64,000 nucleotides of DNA from Microbacterium sp. NC79 (GCF_019061125.1 NZ_JAHQYI010000002.1:186001-250000); one strand, 5' to 3'; positions 25,737-34,117 are shown, counted from the first letter of the stretch. Translations and numbers: made by a program. Notes: a model not told the origin generated them from the sequence alone.

Positions 25737-26255
25737 TCACTCCGTCGGAAATCTCGTGACGAAGCCCGCATCAATAATGTGCTCCGGTGCAGCCACTGTT
25801 GTGACGACGGCAGACCGAAGTTCGACGCAGAGAAAGGTGACTCCTTCATACTCGAAGCCGAACGCACGGGTTGGATGTTCGTCGATGACGATCGAGTGCA
25901 CACGATGGTCAAGAGATTGCAGTTCCGCAACAAGGAGGCCCCGTTGAGCCAGTACAGCTTCAACTCCCACTTCGGGCATGAGCTTGTTCATCACGACCGA
26001 AATGGCATGGGATAGCAGTTGTTCGTCCGGTAGCTCCGTCGCGATTGAGGTGCGTGTCGAGAACCAAAGCATATTCGGCGAACCGAGCGGCCCGACGACG
26101 TGGTTCACTTCAATACTCTTGTCGACGTCATTCACGGCGTTCAATGAATACCCCACCACCGAAGCCTGCGGATACGCAGAATGTAGGAGCGGTTGCCCGA
26201 ATGCGCGTGCGCGGTCCACGTTGCGTCGGGCCTTTATGACATCCGAAAGCTCCAT
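25737..26255 (-). CDS. Hypothetical cytoplasmic protein, islet gene 2
   Basis: The ATG at 26255 has a clear AGAGGAAT ribosome-binding site and gives 172 residues. There is no signal peptide or membrane helix. The sequence is mixed alpha/beta (MELSDVIKARRNVDRARAFGQPLL, then alternating strands such as VHSIVIDEHPTRAFGFEYEGVTFLCVEL). I do not recognise it. It begins 7 bp after the stop of the secreted protein gene, so the two are almost certainly co-transcribed and share the islet's lower GC content. A partner or protective protein for the secreted product is conceivable, but nothing in the sequence proves it. Confidence 0.55.
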   Translation of the reverse strand: MELSDVIKARRNVDRARAFGQPLLHSAYPQASVVGYSLNAVNDVDKSIEVNHVVGPLGSPNMLWFSTRTSIATELPDEQLLSHAISVVMNKLMPEVGVEAVLAQRGLLVAELQSLDHRVHSIVIDEHPTRAFGFEYEGVTFLCVELRSAVVTTVAAPEHIIDAGFVTRFPTE

Positions 26256-26262
26256 GATTCCT

Positions 26263-27006
26263 CTAGATCGAGTCGGAAGGGCCGGTAGAATAGCAAATTC
26301 CGAGCACCGTCTCAACGACGCCCTCACCCATGGCGGCGTACACCGTGGAGCTCTGCCCGACGTCGAATGTGAAGTCGGTTCCCCAACTCAAACTGACCGT
26401 CGGGAACGGTGGTAACCCACTCTTATCTACAATCGCGTTTGCCGTCTGGGAACTGACGCCAACTTTCCACGTGTGATAAATGGCCCCGCCCATGCTCCCG
26501 TTAAGGTTGTACGCGGTATATCCAGAGGTCCTTGTGTAGAGCGTGATCGTGCTCGTCCCGCATTCACCGCCGACTGTGTTCCGCGGCGAAGGGTTTGGTT
26601 CGCCGAGAAGCTCCGTTACACCAAGAACCGGGTGAAACCGAAACTCCGCGCCTTCCATACTGTCCTCGGGAGTGCCGAAAGGTACTGCGTATTGCCAGCC
26701 CTGCGGATCCGTTCGAACATCGAAGCCGTTTTCTGCAGCGCGTTCCACATCGAACCCGCCGAATGACAGAGGGGCAGTCTCATTTACACCCGCAAAGTAT
26801 CCGCGCGTTGGCGATTCATTCTCTTCTGAGGCCGCAACAGATGTCGAGGGCAAGAATGACGCGCCGCAGAGAGCGACAGTTCCTAGAACTACCAGCCCGA
26901 TCTTGGCCGCTCGCTTACCTGATGCCGTGATGCCGTGATGCCGTGATGCCGTGATGCCGTGATGCCGTGATGCCGTGATGCCGTGATGCCGTGATGCCGT
27001 GATCAT
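26263..27006 (-). CDS. Secreted protein with repeat-encoded N-terminus, putatively phase-variable
   Basis: The ATG at 27006 follows a good ribosome-binding site (AAAGGAG, 8 nt before). Codons 2-28 are made of ten 8-bp repeats and encode MITASRHHGITASRHHG and further copies. They are followed directly by a signal peptide (KRAAKIGLVVLGTVALCGASFLPSTSVAA) and a mature domain of about 190 residues with two Cys (GGECGT near the middle and LGICYST near the end) that could pair. The mature part is Gly/Ser/Thr-rich and shows no recognisable domain. No start codon lies between repeats and signal peptide, so expression depends on repeat number: both other frames meet stops within about 11 codons. Base composition is lower in GC than neighbours. 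Total length is 247 residues. Confidence 0.7.
   Translation of the reverse strand: MITASRHHGITASRHHGITASRHHGITASGKRAAKIGLVVLGTVALCGASFLPSTSVAASEENESPTRGYFAGVNETAPLSFGGFDVERAAENGFDVRTDPQGWQYAVPFGTPEDSMEGAEFRFHPVLGVTELLGEPNPSPRNTVGGECGTSTITLYTRTSGYTAYNLNGSMGGAIYHTWKVGVSSQTANAIVDKSGLPPFPTVSLSWGTDFTFDVGQSSTVYAAMGEGVVETVLGICYSTGPSDSI
26921..27000. repeat. Ten tandem copies of 8-bp unit GATGCCGT (ACGGCATC on coding strand)
   Basis: The array is 80 bp with ten perfect units, inside the 5' coding end of the secreted protein gene, starting just after its second codon. Eight is not a multiple of three, so gain or loss of one or two units shifts frame, while three units keep it and add or remove eight residues. 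The perfection of all copies suggests recent slippage. Confidence 0.97.
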
Positions 27007-27128
27007 TGATTCCGCTCCTTTAACGGGCTTCCGCCTTTGTTGCACCGAGTATGTCAATTCTTTGGGCACACCACCACCCCCTCCCAGACAGCGATCCCCG
27101 GCCCACATATCCCGTGCGCGGGCCCCGC

Positions 27129-28439
27129 CTAATCGGCTCGCCCACGGTGCCGCAGCACGGTCGGGTCGAGGTCGCTGATGCGCGTGCGACCGGCGAGTCC
27201 CATCGTGATGTCGAGCTCGGCCAGGTGGTTGCGCAACACCTCCCGCACCCCGTCTTCTCCCGCGAGCGCGAGGCCCGCGGCGTACGGTCGACCGATCGCA
27301 ACAAGCGAGGCGCCGAGGGCCAGCGCAATAAGCGCATCGGCACCGCCACGCACGCCGGAGTCAAAGATCACCTCGACGTCACCGCCAACCCGCGCGACGA
27401 TCTCAGGCAGCACGTAGAGCGTCGGCACGCTGGCATCAATCTGGCGCCCGCCGTGGTTTGAGATCCATACTCCGTTGACGCCAACATCCCGGGCGCGAAC
27501 CGCGTCATCGGGATGCACGATGCCTTTGATGATGATGGGCAAGCTCGTCCATTCGCGCACCCGCACAATGTCGCCCCACGTCAGCGCGGGGGTCGAGAAG
27601 ACGTCAAGAAATGTCTCAACCGCGGCACGCGGCAGCGGCGACTTCAGGCTGTCCCGCAGGCCAGCGCCCGTCAGCGATTCGCCCTTGCGGGCGATCGAAA
27701 TACCCGCCAGTACCGCCTTCGGAGTGATCTTCACCGCGGCCCGCTGGCCCTGTGGTTCCGCCACCCGCGCTGCCACCAACCTCTTAAATACCGGGTCGGT
27801 GAGGTACTGCGCGATGCCCATGGCCCGTGTGAAAGGCAGGTACCCGAGGTCAAGGTCGCGGGTGCGCCAGCCGAGGAGGTGCGTGTCGACAGTGATGACG
27901 ATGGCTGTGCAACCGGAACCTTCGGCTCGCGTTACAAGAGATTCGTTCAGTTCGTCAGATGCCGACCAATACAGCTGAAACCAGCGTTCTCCAGCTGGCG
28001 CCTCTGCGGCAACGTCTTCCATGGGAAAGGACGCTTGGTTACTGAGCACATATGGCATCTGTGCGGTTACCGCTGCGCGTGCGACCGCCAAGTCTGCCTC
28101 GGGGTGCACCATCTCCATGACGCCGAGAGGCGCGAGAATGAATGGCGTCGGCCTGGTAACCCCGAACGCCGTGGTTTCGAGGTTTCTCATGCTGACGTCT
28201 GTGAGCGGACGCGGCCACACCTGCCAGTCATCGAATGCGGCGCGGTTGGCGGCCATGGTGCGCTCAACGCCGGCACCGCCAAAGATGTAGGCGGCGGCTT
28301 CTTTCGACAGCGCTCGCCGAGCCGCGTCGAAGAGCACAGAGGGGTCGACCGGAACCTGGGGTGCGGTTCCGCCGATGCCGGCACGGAAGATTGCGGACTG
28401 GGCACTGCGGCCAACGCCGCTCGGAGCTTCGTTGCTCAT
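27129..28439 (-). CDS. FMN-dependent alpha-hydroxyacid oxidase (lactate 2-monooxygenase-like)
   Basis: The 436-residue protein oxidises 2-hydroxyacids such as L-lactate with FMN. Key features are the FMN-contact stretch ILAPLGVMEMVHPEADL, YWSASDELNESLV and VITVDTHLLGWRTRDLDLGYLPF. The catalytic base His lies in WISNHGGRQID at about residue 328, followed by phosphate-binding FDSGVRGGADALIALALGA and IGRPYAAGLAL. The GWRTRDLDLGYLPF and YLTDPVFKRL stretches resemble lactate 2-monooxygenase more than bacterial LldD. ATG 28439 is preferred, and sequence upstream in frame is not protein-like. The substrate is not fixed by sequence. Confidence 0.85.
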   Translation of the reverse strand: MSNEAPSGVGRSAQSAIFRAGIGGTAPQVPVDPSVLFDAARRALSKEAAAYIFGGAGVERTMAANRAAFDDWQVWPRPLTDVSMRNLETTAFGVTRPTPFILAPLGVMEMVHPEADLAVARAAVTAQMPYVLSNQASFPMEDVAAEAPAGERWFQLYWSASDELNESLVTRAEGSGCTAIVITVDTHLLGWRTRDLDLGYLPFTRAMGIAQYLTDPVFKRLVAARVAEPQGQRAAVKITPKAVLAGISIARKGESLTGAGLRDSLKSPLPRAAVETFLDVFSTPALTWGDIVRVREWTSLPIIIKGIVHPDDAVRARDVGVNGVWISNHGGRQIDASVPTLYVLPEIVARVGGDVEVIFDSGVRGGADALIALALGASLVAIGRPYAAGLALAGEDGVREVLRNHLAELDITMGLAGRTRISDLDPTVLRHRGRAD

Positions 28440-28453
28440 GCCCGTCAGCTTAG

Positions 28454-28825
28454 CTAGGAGAAGAACGGATTGGGGTCGTCTGCGCGAGTGGGCCGGAGGG
28501 TGGTCGGCGCGGGCCAGGGCAGGTCGTATCGCGTGGTCGGCGCATCGATCGCGCCGAAGTCTTCGGTTTTCACGACGATGCCGTCGGGCGTGACCTCGAC
28601 GAGGCGCACGCGGGTCGGGCCTTCGGGGAGTTCGAGCGTCCATGCGTCGGCCAGAAAGCTGATGCCCCACTCTTCGAGCCTCTCTTCGACGTCGAGCCAT
28701 TCGGCTGGCTCCCCGACCGTGCGCCCCAGCACATCGACGCCCTGCCAGAGATCACCCGCAGGCACGATCCACCCCACGATCTCGCGGTCGGCTCGGCGGT
28801 GGGGCGTGGCGTCAGCAGACAACAT
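28454..28825 (-). CDS. Hypothetical protein, 123 aa
   Basis: A small soluble protein of no recognised family. It contains DLWQGVDVLGRTVGEPAEWLDVEERLEEWGISFLADAW in the middle, followed by short beta strands (TRVRLVEVTPDGIVVKTEDFGAI) and a Pro-rich end finishing NPFFS. There is no signal peptide and no Cys. It lies 14 bp upstream of the oxidase gene on the same strand, so co-transcription is likely, yet no functional link can be inferred. Confidence 0.6.
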   Translation of the reverse strand: MLSADATPHRRADREIVGWIVPAGDLWQGVDVLGRTVGEPAEWLDVEERLEEWGISFLADAWTLELPEGPTRVRLVEVTPDGIVVKTEDFGAIDAPTTRYDLPWPAPTTLRPTRADDPNPFFS

Positions 28826-29096
28826 GCTGAAACCCTACCCCGGCACCCGACCCGTGGTTCCGGAACCCCGCCTCTGGTTCCGCAGGCTCCCCCGCACCCC
28901 AGCCCATGGTTCCGGCGCCCTCGCTCTGTCGCGAGACCCGTACTCGGTCGCGAGACCCGTACTTTTGGGGCCATTCTTACCGGGCCTCACGACCAAATAC
29001 GGGTTTGGCGACACGAACCGCAGCGAAGCCCCCGCCACCAACCGCTGGTTCCGGCGCTGGCCCTGCGCACCCTCTGCAGCGCCCCCGCCAAATTGT
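28826..29096. other. Repeat-rich intergenic region with four octamer copies
   Basis: This region holds four TGGTTCCG octamers (28855, 28875, 28907, 29046), the first overlapping a CGGAACC to give a TGGTTCCGGAACC palindrome-like block. A 16-bp direct repeat (listed separately) and an imperfect inverted pair CCCGTACTTTTGG / CCAAATACGGG (about 28953-29007) are also present. No convincing coding sequence or promoter is seen. Confidence 0.6.
28929..28963. repeat. Direct repeat of 16 bp, two copies
   Basis: TCGCGAGACCCGTACT occurs at 28929-28944 and 28948-28963 with 19-bp spacing, in the intergenic region before the LacI remnant. The nature is unknown. Regulator binding or a decayed element are both possible. 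Confidence 0.8.
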
Positions 29097-29288
29097 ATGG
29101 CGCTAACTTTTGCCGCTTACGCGTCCCCCGCGCTCACGACCGTGCGGCAGCCATTCGATGAAGTCGGTGCCGCCGCGGCGCTGAGCGTGATCGCACAGAT
29201 CGAGGGCACCGGCTCGGCAACCGCCACCCAACCCGTGCGAAGCGAACTCATCGTTCGCTCGTCCACCGCCGCGCCGCCTGCGCCGTAA
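29097..29288 (+). pseudogene. LacI-family regulator, C-terminal remnant
   Basis: The in-frame segment ending at the TAA of 29286-29288 reads FAAYASPALTTVRQPFDEVG, then AAALSVIAQIEG and RSELIVRSSTAAPPAP. The PALTTVRQP and ELIVRSSTA blocks are the standard last 60 residues of LacI/GalR regulators. Everything expected upstream (helix-turn-helix and most of the sugar-binding domain) is missing, replaced by repeat-rich noncoding DNA. This is therefore a deletion relic rather than a functional gene. Only about 50 residues are clearly homologous. Confidence 0.7.
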
Positions 29289-29302
29289 CGCCCGAGCGTG
29301 TG

Positions 29303-30229
29303 TCAGAACACGTATTCCATCAGTTCGATGCCGAACGTGCGCATCGCATCGTGCACACGCAGTCGGTGCACGATGGAAAGGTCATCGAAGCACACCGTGA
29401 TGGCGTAAGCAACGCCCGCCCGCGGCCCGGCAAGCACCCCGGCCTCGGCCCGGACACCCTCGGCACGACCCGTCTTGTTGATGAACAGAATGCGGTGCTT
29501 GTCGTTTTCGTGATCGAACGGATCCAGACCCGTCGCCGATGCCACCAGGCTGAGGTCTTGGTTCAAACTCAGCCACTCTGCCACCTGCGCACTCACGGCA
29601 GGGTCAACAACCTTGCTGTTTACAAGCGCGGCAAAGAGTCCCGCGGTTTCCCGCGTGGAACCAACCGCAAGATCCGGGGCGTCGTCCGGGCCGCGGTTGT
29701 CGCGAAATCCGTCCAGGACGGCGAGACGCGTCAACCCCAAACTCTCCAGCCGCACCCGCACCGCCTCGGTTCCGACGCGCGCAAGCAACGCATTTGTCGC
29801 GACAGGATCACCGGTCGCTGCAGCTAATACGGCGACGTCAGCGAGAGTGAAGTTGGTGGCGGCGAGGTGGTTCCAAATTCCGGCGACGGGGGCTGGAACC
29901 ACGTTGGAGCGGTCAACGAGTTCGGCGGGGTCGAGCGTGCCCGCATCAAACTGCACGGCAACTTCGAGCAGTACCGCCACAGCGCCGAGGCCGCCAATCG
30001 GCTGCGACACATAGTCATCGCCAGCGACCACGACATTGTCGCGGTCCACGTCTCGCACGTGGAGCGACACTTGCGCGCCCGTCGCCGCAAGCTCTTCGAG
30101 CGCACGAAGCGTCGCGGCAAACCCACGCCTAGAGGCGTCAATGCGCCTCGACGCATGCCGGGCACCACGACGGGCAGGCAACAGCTCGGCCTGAGCCGCT
30201 GCCTGCTCCCGACGGGTACGCGGAGTCAT
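29303..30229 (-). CDS. Class A beta-lactamase-like protein lacking catalytic Ser and Lys
   Basis: The 308-residue protein aligns in layout with the serine-hydrolase (beta-lactamase2) domain: helix with AGTLDPAELVDRSNVV, then FTLADVAVLAAATGDPVATNALLARVG, then LFINKTGRAEGVRAEAGVL, corresponding to the regions of the SxxK, SDN and KTG motifs. The KTG motif is present, SDN is replaced by TGDP, and at the SxxK position the sequence is QPIGGLGAVAVLLEVA, with neither Ser nor Lys. It is probably catalytically dead and may bind a ligand or partner. No signal peptide is visible. It starts 1 bp after the M13 peptidase stop, so the two are co-translated. Confidence 0.65.
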   Translation of the reverse strand: MTPRTRREQAAAQAELLPARRGARHASRRIDASRRGFAATLRALEELAATGAQVSLHVRDVDRDNVVVAGDDYVSQPIGGLGAVAVLLEVAVQFDAGTLDPAELVDRSNVVPAPVAGIWNHLAATNFTLADVAVLAAATGDPVATNALLARVGTEAVRVRLESLGLTRLAVLDGFRDNRGPDDAPDLAVGSTRETAGLFAALVNSKVVDPAVSAQVAEWLSLNQDLSLVASATGLDPFDHENDKHRILFINKTGRAEGVRAEAGVLAGPRAGVAYAITVCFDDLSIVHRLRVHDAMRTFGIELMEYVF

Positions 30230-30230
30230 A

Positions 30231-32195
30231 TCACCAGATCGTGACGCGCTGATCCGCATCAAGCCACAGTTCGTCGGATTCGGTGACATCAAACGCCTCG
30301 TAGAAGGCATCAATGTTGCGCACGATTTGGTTGCAACGGAACTCGGCAGGCGAGTGCGGGTCAATCGTCAGAAGACGAATCGTCTCCGCCTCGCGTGACT
30401 TCTGCTGCCACACCTGAGCCCAGCTCAGCAGCAGACGCTGCACACCGGTGTATCCGTCGATGACCGGAGCCTCAGCGCCGCCAAGCGACAGTTCGTATGC
30501 CTTAAGCGCGATGCCCAGGCCGCCAAGGTCGCCGATGTTCTCACCGATCGTGAGGGCACCGTTCACGGTGTTCGCGTCGTCGAGACCGACCGGAACCAGG
30601 GCGTCGTACTGCGCAATGAGAGACGCGGTGCGCTCCTGGAAGGCCTTCTTGTCAGCCTCGGTCCACCAGTCTTCGAGCTTGCCGTCGCCGTTAAACGTGG
30701 CACCCTGGTCATCGAAACCGTGCCCGATCTCGTGACCGATAACGGCAGCAATACCGCCGTAGTTGGCGGCCGCATCGCGGTCAGCATCGAAGAACGGGAA
30801 CTGCAGAATGGCCGCAGGGAAGACGATTTCGTTCATGAGCGGGTTGTAGTACGCGTTCACGGTCTGCGGAGTCATCAACCATTCGTCGCGGTCGATCGGC
30901 TCACCCACGCGAGCGAACTGGCGATCGTGTTCGTGTACGGCCGAGGCGCGAACGTTGCCGAGCAGGTCATCAGCCGAGACTTCGAGGGACGAGTAGTCGC
31001 GCCACTTCACCGGGAAGCCGATCTTGGGCGTGAACTTGGAGAGCTTGTCGAGGGCGCGCTCGCGCGTCTCGTCACCCATCCAATCCAGCTTCGCGATGCT
31101 CTGGCGGTAGGCCTCAACCACATTCGCGACGAGGTCGTCCATCGCTTCCTTCGCAGCTGGCGGGAAGTGACGGTCAATATAGACCTTGCCGATCGCCTCA
31201 CCCATCGCACCCTCGGTCAGCGAAACGCCGCGCTTCCAGCGCTCACGGATCACCGGAACACCCGTAAGCGCGGTGCCGTAGAACGCAAAGTTTGCGTTCA
31301 CCAGCTCGTCCGTCAGGTAGGGAGCAGCCGCGTGCACGACCTTGAAGCGCAACCACGAAACGAAGTCGGCAACACGCTCAGCCGTCAGCATGGTTCCGAG
31401 CCCCTCAAAGAACGAGGGCTGGTACAGCACGACCTCATCCAGCGCGGCGGTGCTGTTCGGCGTTACCGCGTCGCGCCACGGCGTCATGTCAACGCCCATG
31501 GCCGCCTGCATTTCAGCCCACGTGCGCAGGTTGTATGTCGCGACGGAGTCACGGCTACGCACGTTGTCCCAGTGGTGGGAGGCGATTTCTTTCTCCAGGT
31601 CGAAGATGCGCTGCGCCTGCTCGGCGGCATTGTCGATGCCTGCGAGGGTGAGCATCGTCTCAATGTGAGCAAGGTACTGCTCGCGCACGGTGGCGAAGTT
31701 ATCGAGGCGGAAGTAGCTCTCGTCTGGCAGCGTGATGCCACTCTGCAGAAGGAAAGGAACGTACCGCTCAGGGTTGCCAGGGTCGGGCTCCACAAACATG
31801 CCGATTACGCTCGCGATACCTTCGCGGTCGAACTCGCCAAGCACGGTGAGCAGGCTCGGGACGTCGGTGATGGCGTCTACGCGCTCAAGCAACGGCTGAA
31901 GCGGCGCGGTGCCATGCGCAGCAATCGCGTCGGTGTTCATGAAGCTGGCGTAAATGTCGCCCGCCTTACGGGCGTCGGTGCCGGGTTCAGCCGTCACGAT
32001 TTCTTCGATGATCTCGTGTACGTGCTTTTCGGCCTGCTCCGCGAGCTCGTTGAAGGAACCCCACCGCGCCTTGTCTTCGGGAATATCGGTGCGTTCGATC
32101 CAGTCACCGTTGACGTGACGGTACAGGTCGTCTTGCGGGCGAATCTGGTCGTTGAATTCTTCGGTTTTCAGGCCGGAAGGCACGAGAGCACTCAT
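30231..32195 (-). CDS. pepO: M13-family (neprilysin-like) zinc metallopeptidase
   Basis: The 654-residue length is normal for bacterial PepO-type enzymes. Zinc-binding HEIGHGFDD is at about residue 487 (HExxH), with the third ligand in GENIGDLGG at about residue 550. NAYYNPLMNEIVFPAAIL, the substrate-binding loop before the zinc site, and a C-terminal ending HSPAEFRCNQIVRNIDAF are family hallmarks. There is no signal peptide, so this member is probably cytoplasmic or exported by a non-classical route, and degrades short peptides. It heads a two-gene unit with the beta-lactamase-like pseudoenzyme. Confidence 0.9.
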   Translation of the reverse strand: MSALVPSGLKTEEFNDQIRPQDDLYRHVNGDWIERTDIPEDKARWGSFNELAEQAEKHVHEIIEEIVTAEPGTDARKAGDIYASFMNTDAIAAHGTAPLQPLLERVDAITDVPSLLTVLGEFDREGIASVIGMFVEPDPGNPERYVPFLLQSGITLPDESYFRLDNFATVREQYLAHIETMLTLAGIDNAAEQAQRIFDLEKEIASHHWDNVRSRDSVATYNLRTWAEMQAAMGVDMTPWRDAVTPNSTAALDEVVLYQPSFFEGLGTMLTAERVADFVSWLRFKVVHAAAPYLTDELVNANFAFYGTALTGVPVIRERWKRGVSLTEGAMGEAIGKVYIDRHFPPAAKEAMDDLVANVVEAYRQSIAKLDWMGDETRERALDKLSKFTPKIGFPVKWRDYSSLEVSADDLLGNVRASAVHEHDRQFARVGEPIDRDEWLMTPQTVNAYYNPLMNEIVFPAAILQFPFFDADRDAAANYGGIAAVIGHEIGHGFDDQGATFNGDGKLEDWWTEADKKAFQERTASLIAQYDALVPVGLDDANTVNGALTIGENIGDLGGLGIALKAYELSLGGAEAPVIDGYTGVQRLLLSWAQVWQQKSREAETIRLLTIDPHSPAEFRCNQIVRNIDAFYEAFDVTESDELWLDADQRVTIW

Positions 32196-32273
32196 GCACC
32201 CAGCCTATGCCGATCTGCCCGGGACACCGCCATGTTTGAGGGGTCTTTTTCGGCGCACCCATAGGCTGGAGAC

Positions 32274-33596
32274 GTGACAGCACCCTCCACCCTGAACCGC
32301 GACATTCTCACGCTCGCTCTTCCTGCGTTTGGTGCTCTCATTGCGGAGCCGCTGTTTCTGATGCTCGACTCGGCCATGATTGGCCACCTCGGCACGGTTC
32401 CGCTTGCTGGTCTCGGCATCGCGGCTGCCGTCTTGCAGACGATCGTCGGGCTGATGGTTTTCTTGGCCTACTCGACCACGCCCGCCGTCGCCCGAAAGTT
32501 TGGTGCAGGCGACACACGTTCGGCGGTCTCGGTCGGCATTGACGGCATGTGGCTGGCGTTGGGCCTTGGCGCCATTCTCGCGACGGCTGGTTATCTCGCC
32601 TCGCCATGGCTGATCTCACTCTTCAATGCGCCCGCTGATGTCGCTGAGCAGGCCACAATTTACCTCGGCATTTCGATGGGCGGTCTGCCCGCGATGCTCA
32701 TCGTCTTCGCAGCGACGGGTCTCTTGCGAGGACTACAGAACACCATCACGCCGCTGTGGATCGCCGGTGTCGGATTCGGCGCCAACGCCCTGCTCAACTA
32801 CATCTTCATCTACGTTTTGGACTGGGGCATCGGCGGTTCAGCCGCAGGAACCGTTGTCGCACAGTGGGGCATGGTCGGCGCCTACGTGCTGATTGTCACG
32901 CGCCTCGCCCGCCAGCATGAAGCCCGTCTTCGCCCGCAACGTGACGGCGTCGCCGGAAACGCCCGCAGCGGCGGGTGGCTTCTCTTGCGCACCGTGAGCC
33001 TGCGCCTCGCACTCTTACTCACCGTTGCCGTCGCCACTTCCCTCGGCACCGATGAGCTCGCGGGTTGGCAAATCGCATTCACGATGTTCTCCACCGCCGC
33101 ATTCGCGCTCGATGCGCTCGCGATCGCCGCGCAAGCACTCGTCGGCCTCGCGCTTGGCAAGAACGATCCCCGACAGGCCCGCCTCGTGTTGCGACGCACA
33201 CTCGCCTGGGGCGCCTGGTTCGGCCTGATCGTCGGGGTACTCATCGCTGCGTTCAGCGGTGTGATTGGCCTGCTCTTCACCGGGAGCACGGAGGTCGCCG
33301 CGCTCATCATGCCTGCCCTCCTCGTGCTCGCCATTGCGCAACCAATCTGCGGCATGGTGTTCGTGCTGGATGGCGTGCTGATGGGAGCAGGTGACGCCAA
33401 ATACCTCGCCATCGTCGGCCTCATCAACCTGGTTCCGACCGTCCCAGCGCTCTGGCTCGTCGTCGCACTGCACCCGACCGGTTCGTCGGGTCTGGTGTGG
33501 GTCGCCGTGTGCTTCTTTGGCATCTACATGCTGGCGCGTTTGGTCACACTCGGTGCGCGCATTCGCACCGATGCGTGGATTGACAGCAACATTTAG
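32274..33596 (+). CDS. MATE-family efflux transporter (DinF type)
   Basis: The 440-residue membrane protein has twelve predicted helices arranged as two bundles. The first helix ALPAFGALIAEPLFLMLDSAMIGHLGTVPLAG and the ARKFGAGDTRSA loop are typical of the DinF branch, which uses proton or sodium gradients to export drugs, DNA-damage products or other cations. The translation start is GTG at 32274. It is divergent from the M13 peptidase gene, with a 78 bp promoter region containing no clear palindrome. Octamer 33430 falls in the last third. Confidence 0.85.
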   Translation: MTAPSTLNRDILTLALPAFGALIAEPLFLMLDSAMIGHLGTVPLAGLGIAAAVLQTIVGLMVFLAYSTTPAVARKFGAGDTRSAVSVGIDGMWLALGLGAILATAGYLASPWLISLFNAPADVAEQATIYLGISMGGLPAMLIVFAATGLLRGLQNTITPLWIAGVGFGANALLNYIFIYVLDWGIGGSAAGTVVAQWGMVGAYVLIVTRLARQHEARLRPQRDGVAGNARSGGWLLLRTVSLRLALLLTVAVATSLGTDELAGWQIAFTMFSTAAFALDALAIAAQALVGLALGKNDPRQARLVLRRTLAWGAWFGLIVGVLIAAFSGVIGLLFTGSTEVAALIMPALLVLAIAQPICGMVFVLDGVLMGAGDAKYLAIVGLINLVPTVPALWLVVALHPTGSSGLVWVAVCFFGIYMLARLVTLGARIRTDAWIDSNI

Positions 33597-33631
33597 GGTG
33601 CAGAAGCCGCTATGCGGCCTACTCTGGTCAC

Positions 33632-34114
33632 ATGACGAAGCGATTGTGGTTGACGACTCCCGCCGTTGCGATTGCAGCGTTGCTCACTCTGACCGGTTGT
33701 GCCGGAGGTACGACACCCAACGGCGAGGCACCGAGCCCGACCGTCACGCTGACGCAGCAGCCTGACCTTGGTGACCAGCCCACGTTCGAAGAGATCCTGC
33801 CGGAGAACTCGACAAGCGCTGCGGTGGCGCTGCGCTCCGAGGGCAGGCTCACCCCGGGCGAACCGGTGGACGCCACGGCAAAGGATGCCGCGGACGGCGG
33901 TTGGGTTGCCGAGTTTGCCTGCGCCGCTGAGGGATCGGTGACCGCAGAAGTGCTCATCGACGACCAGATTGTGGTCGCATCCACCCCGGTGGAGTGCGAG
34001 GCGGCAACGCCCACGGCCCTGAAGTTCACCGGTGGTGGAACCATTACGCTGCGCATCACGGGCGAGAGCGATGGCATCTACGTTTCGCAGCTCTCGAAGG
34101 ACGCGTCGGTCTAG
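33632..34114 (+). CDS. Putative lipoprotein, 160 aa
   Basis: The signal peptide (KRLWLTTPAVAIAALLTLTGC) ends in the lipobox LTGC, so the protein should be anchored in the cell membrane by the Cys at residue 24. Two further Cys (FACAAEG and PVECEAAT) may pair in the mature domain. The remainder is acidic and beta-rich (GWVAEFACAAEGSVTAEVLIDDQIVV, TALKFTGGGTITLRITGESD), resembling small extracytoplasmic beta-sandwich lipoproteins. The family is not recognised. It lies 35 bp after the MATE gene and may be co-transcribed with it. Confidence 0.65.
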   Translation: MTKRLWLTTPAVAIAALLTLTGCAGGTTPNGEAPSPTVTLTQQPDLGDQPTFEEILPENSTSAAVALRSEGRLTPGEPVDATAKDAADGGWVAEFACAAEGSVTAEVLIDDQIVVASTPVECEAATPTALKFTGGGTITLRITGESDGIYVSQLSKDASV

Positions 34115-34117
34115 CCG

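Noticed and set aside
26921..27000. CRISPR array
   Set aside because: The units are contiguous 8-bp copies without spacers, so it is a simple tandem repeat.
28470..29288. A 272-codon frame ending in the LacI-like tail, as a functional gene
   Set aside because: Only the last part is LacI-like. The earlier part is antisense to the 28454-28825 gene and through repeats, so I call it a relic.
30720..32264. 514-codon plus-strand open frame opposite the M13 peptidase gene
   Set aside because: It is antisense to a gene with clear zinc motifs. Its translation is low-complexity His/Arg/Val-rich, as expected of a GC-rich shadow frame.
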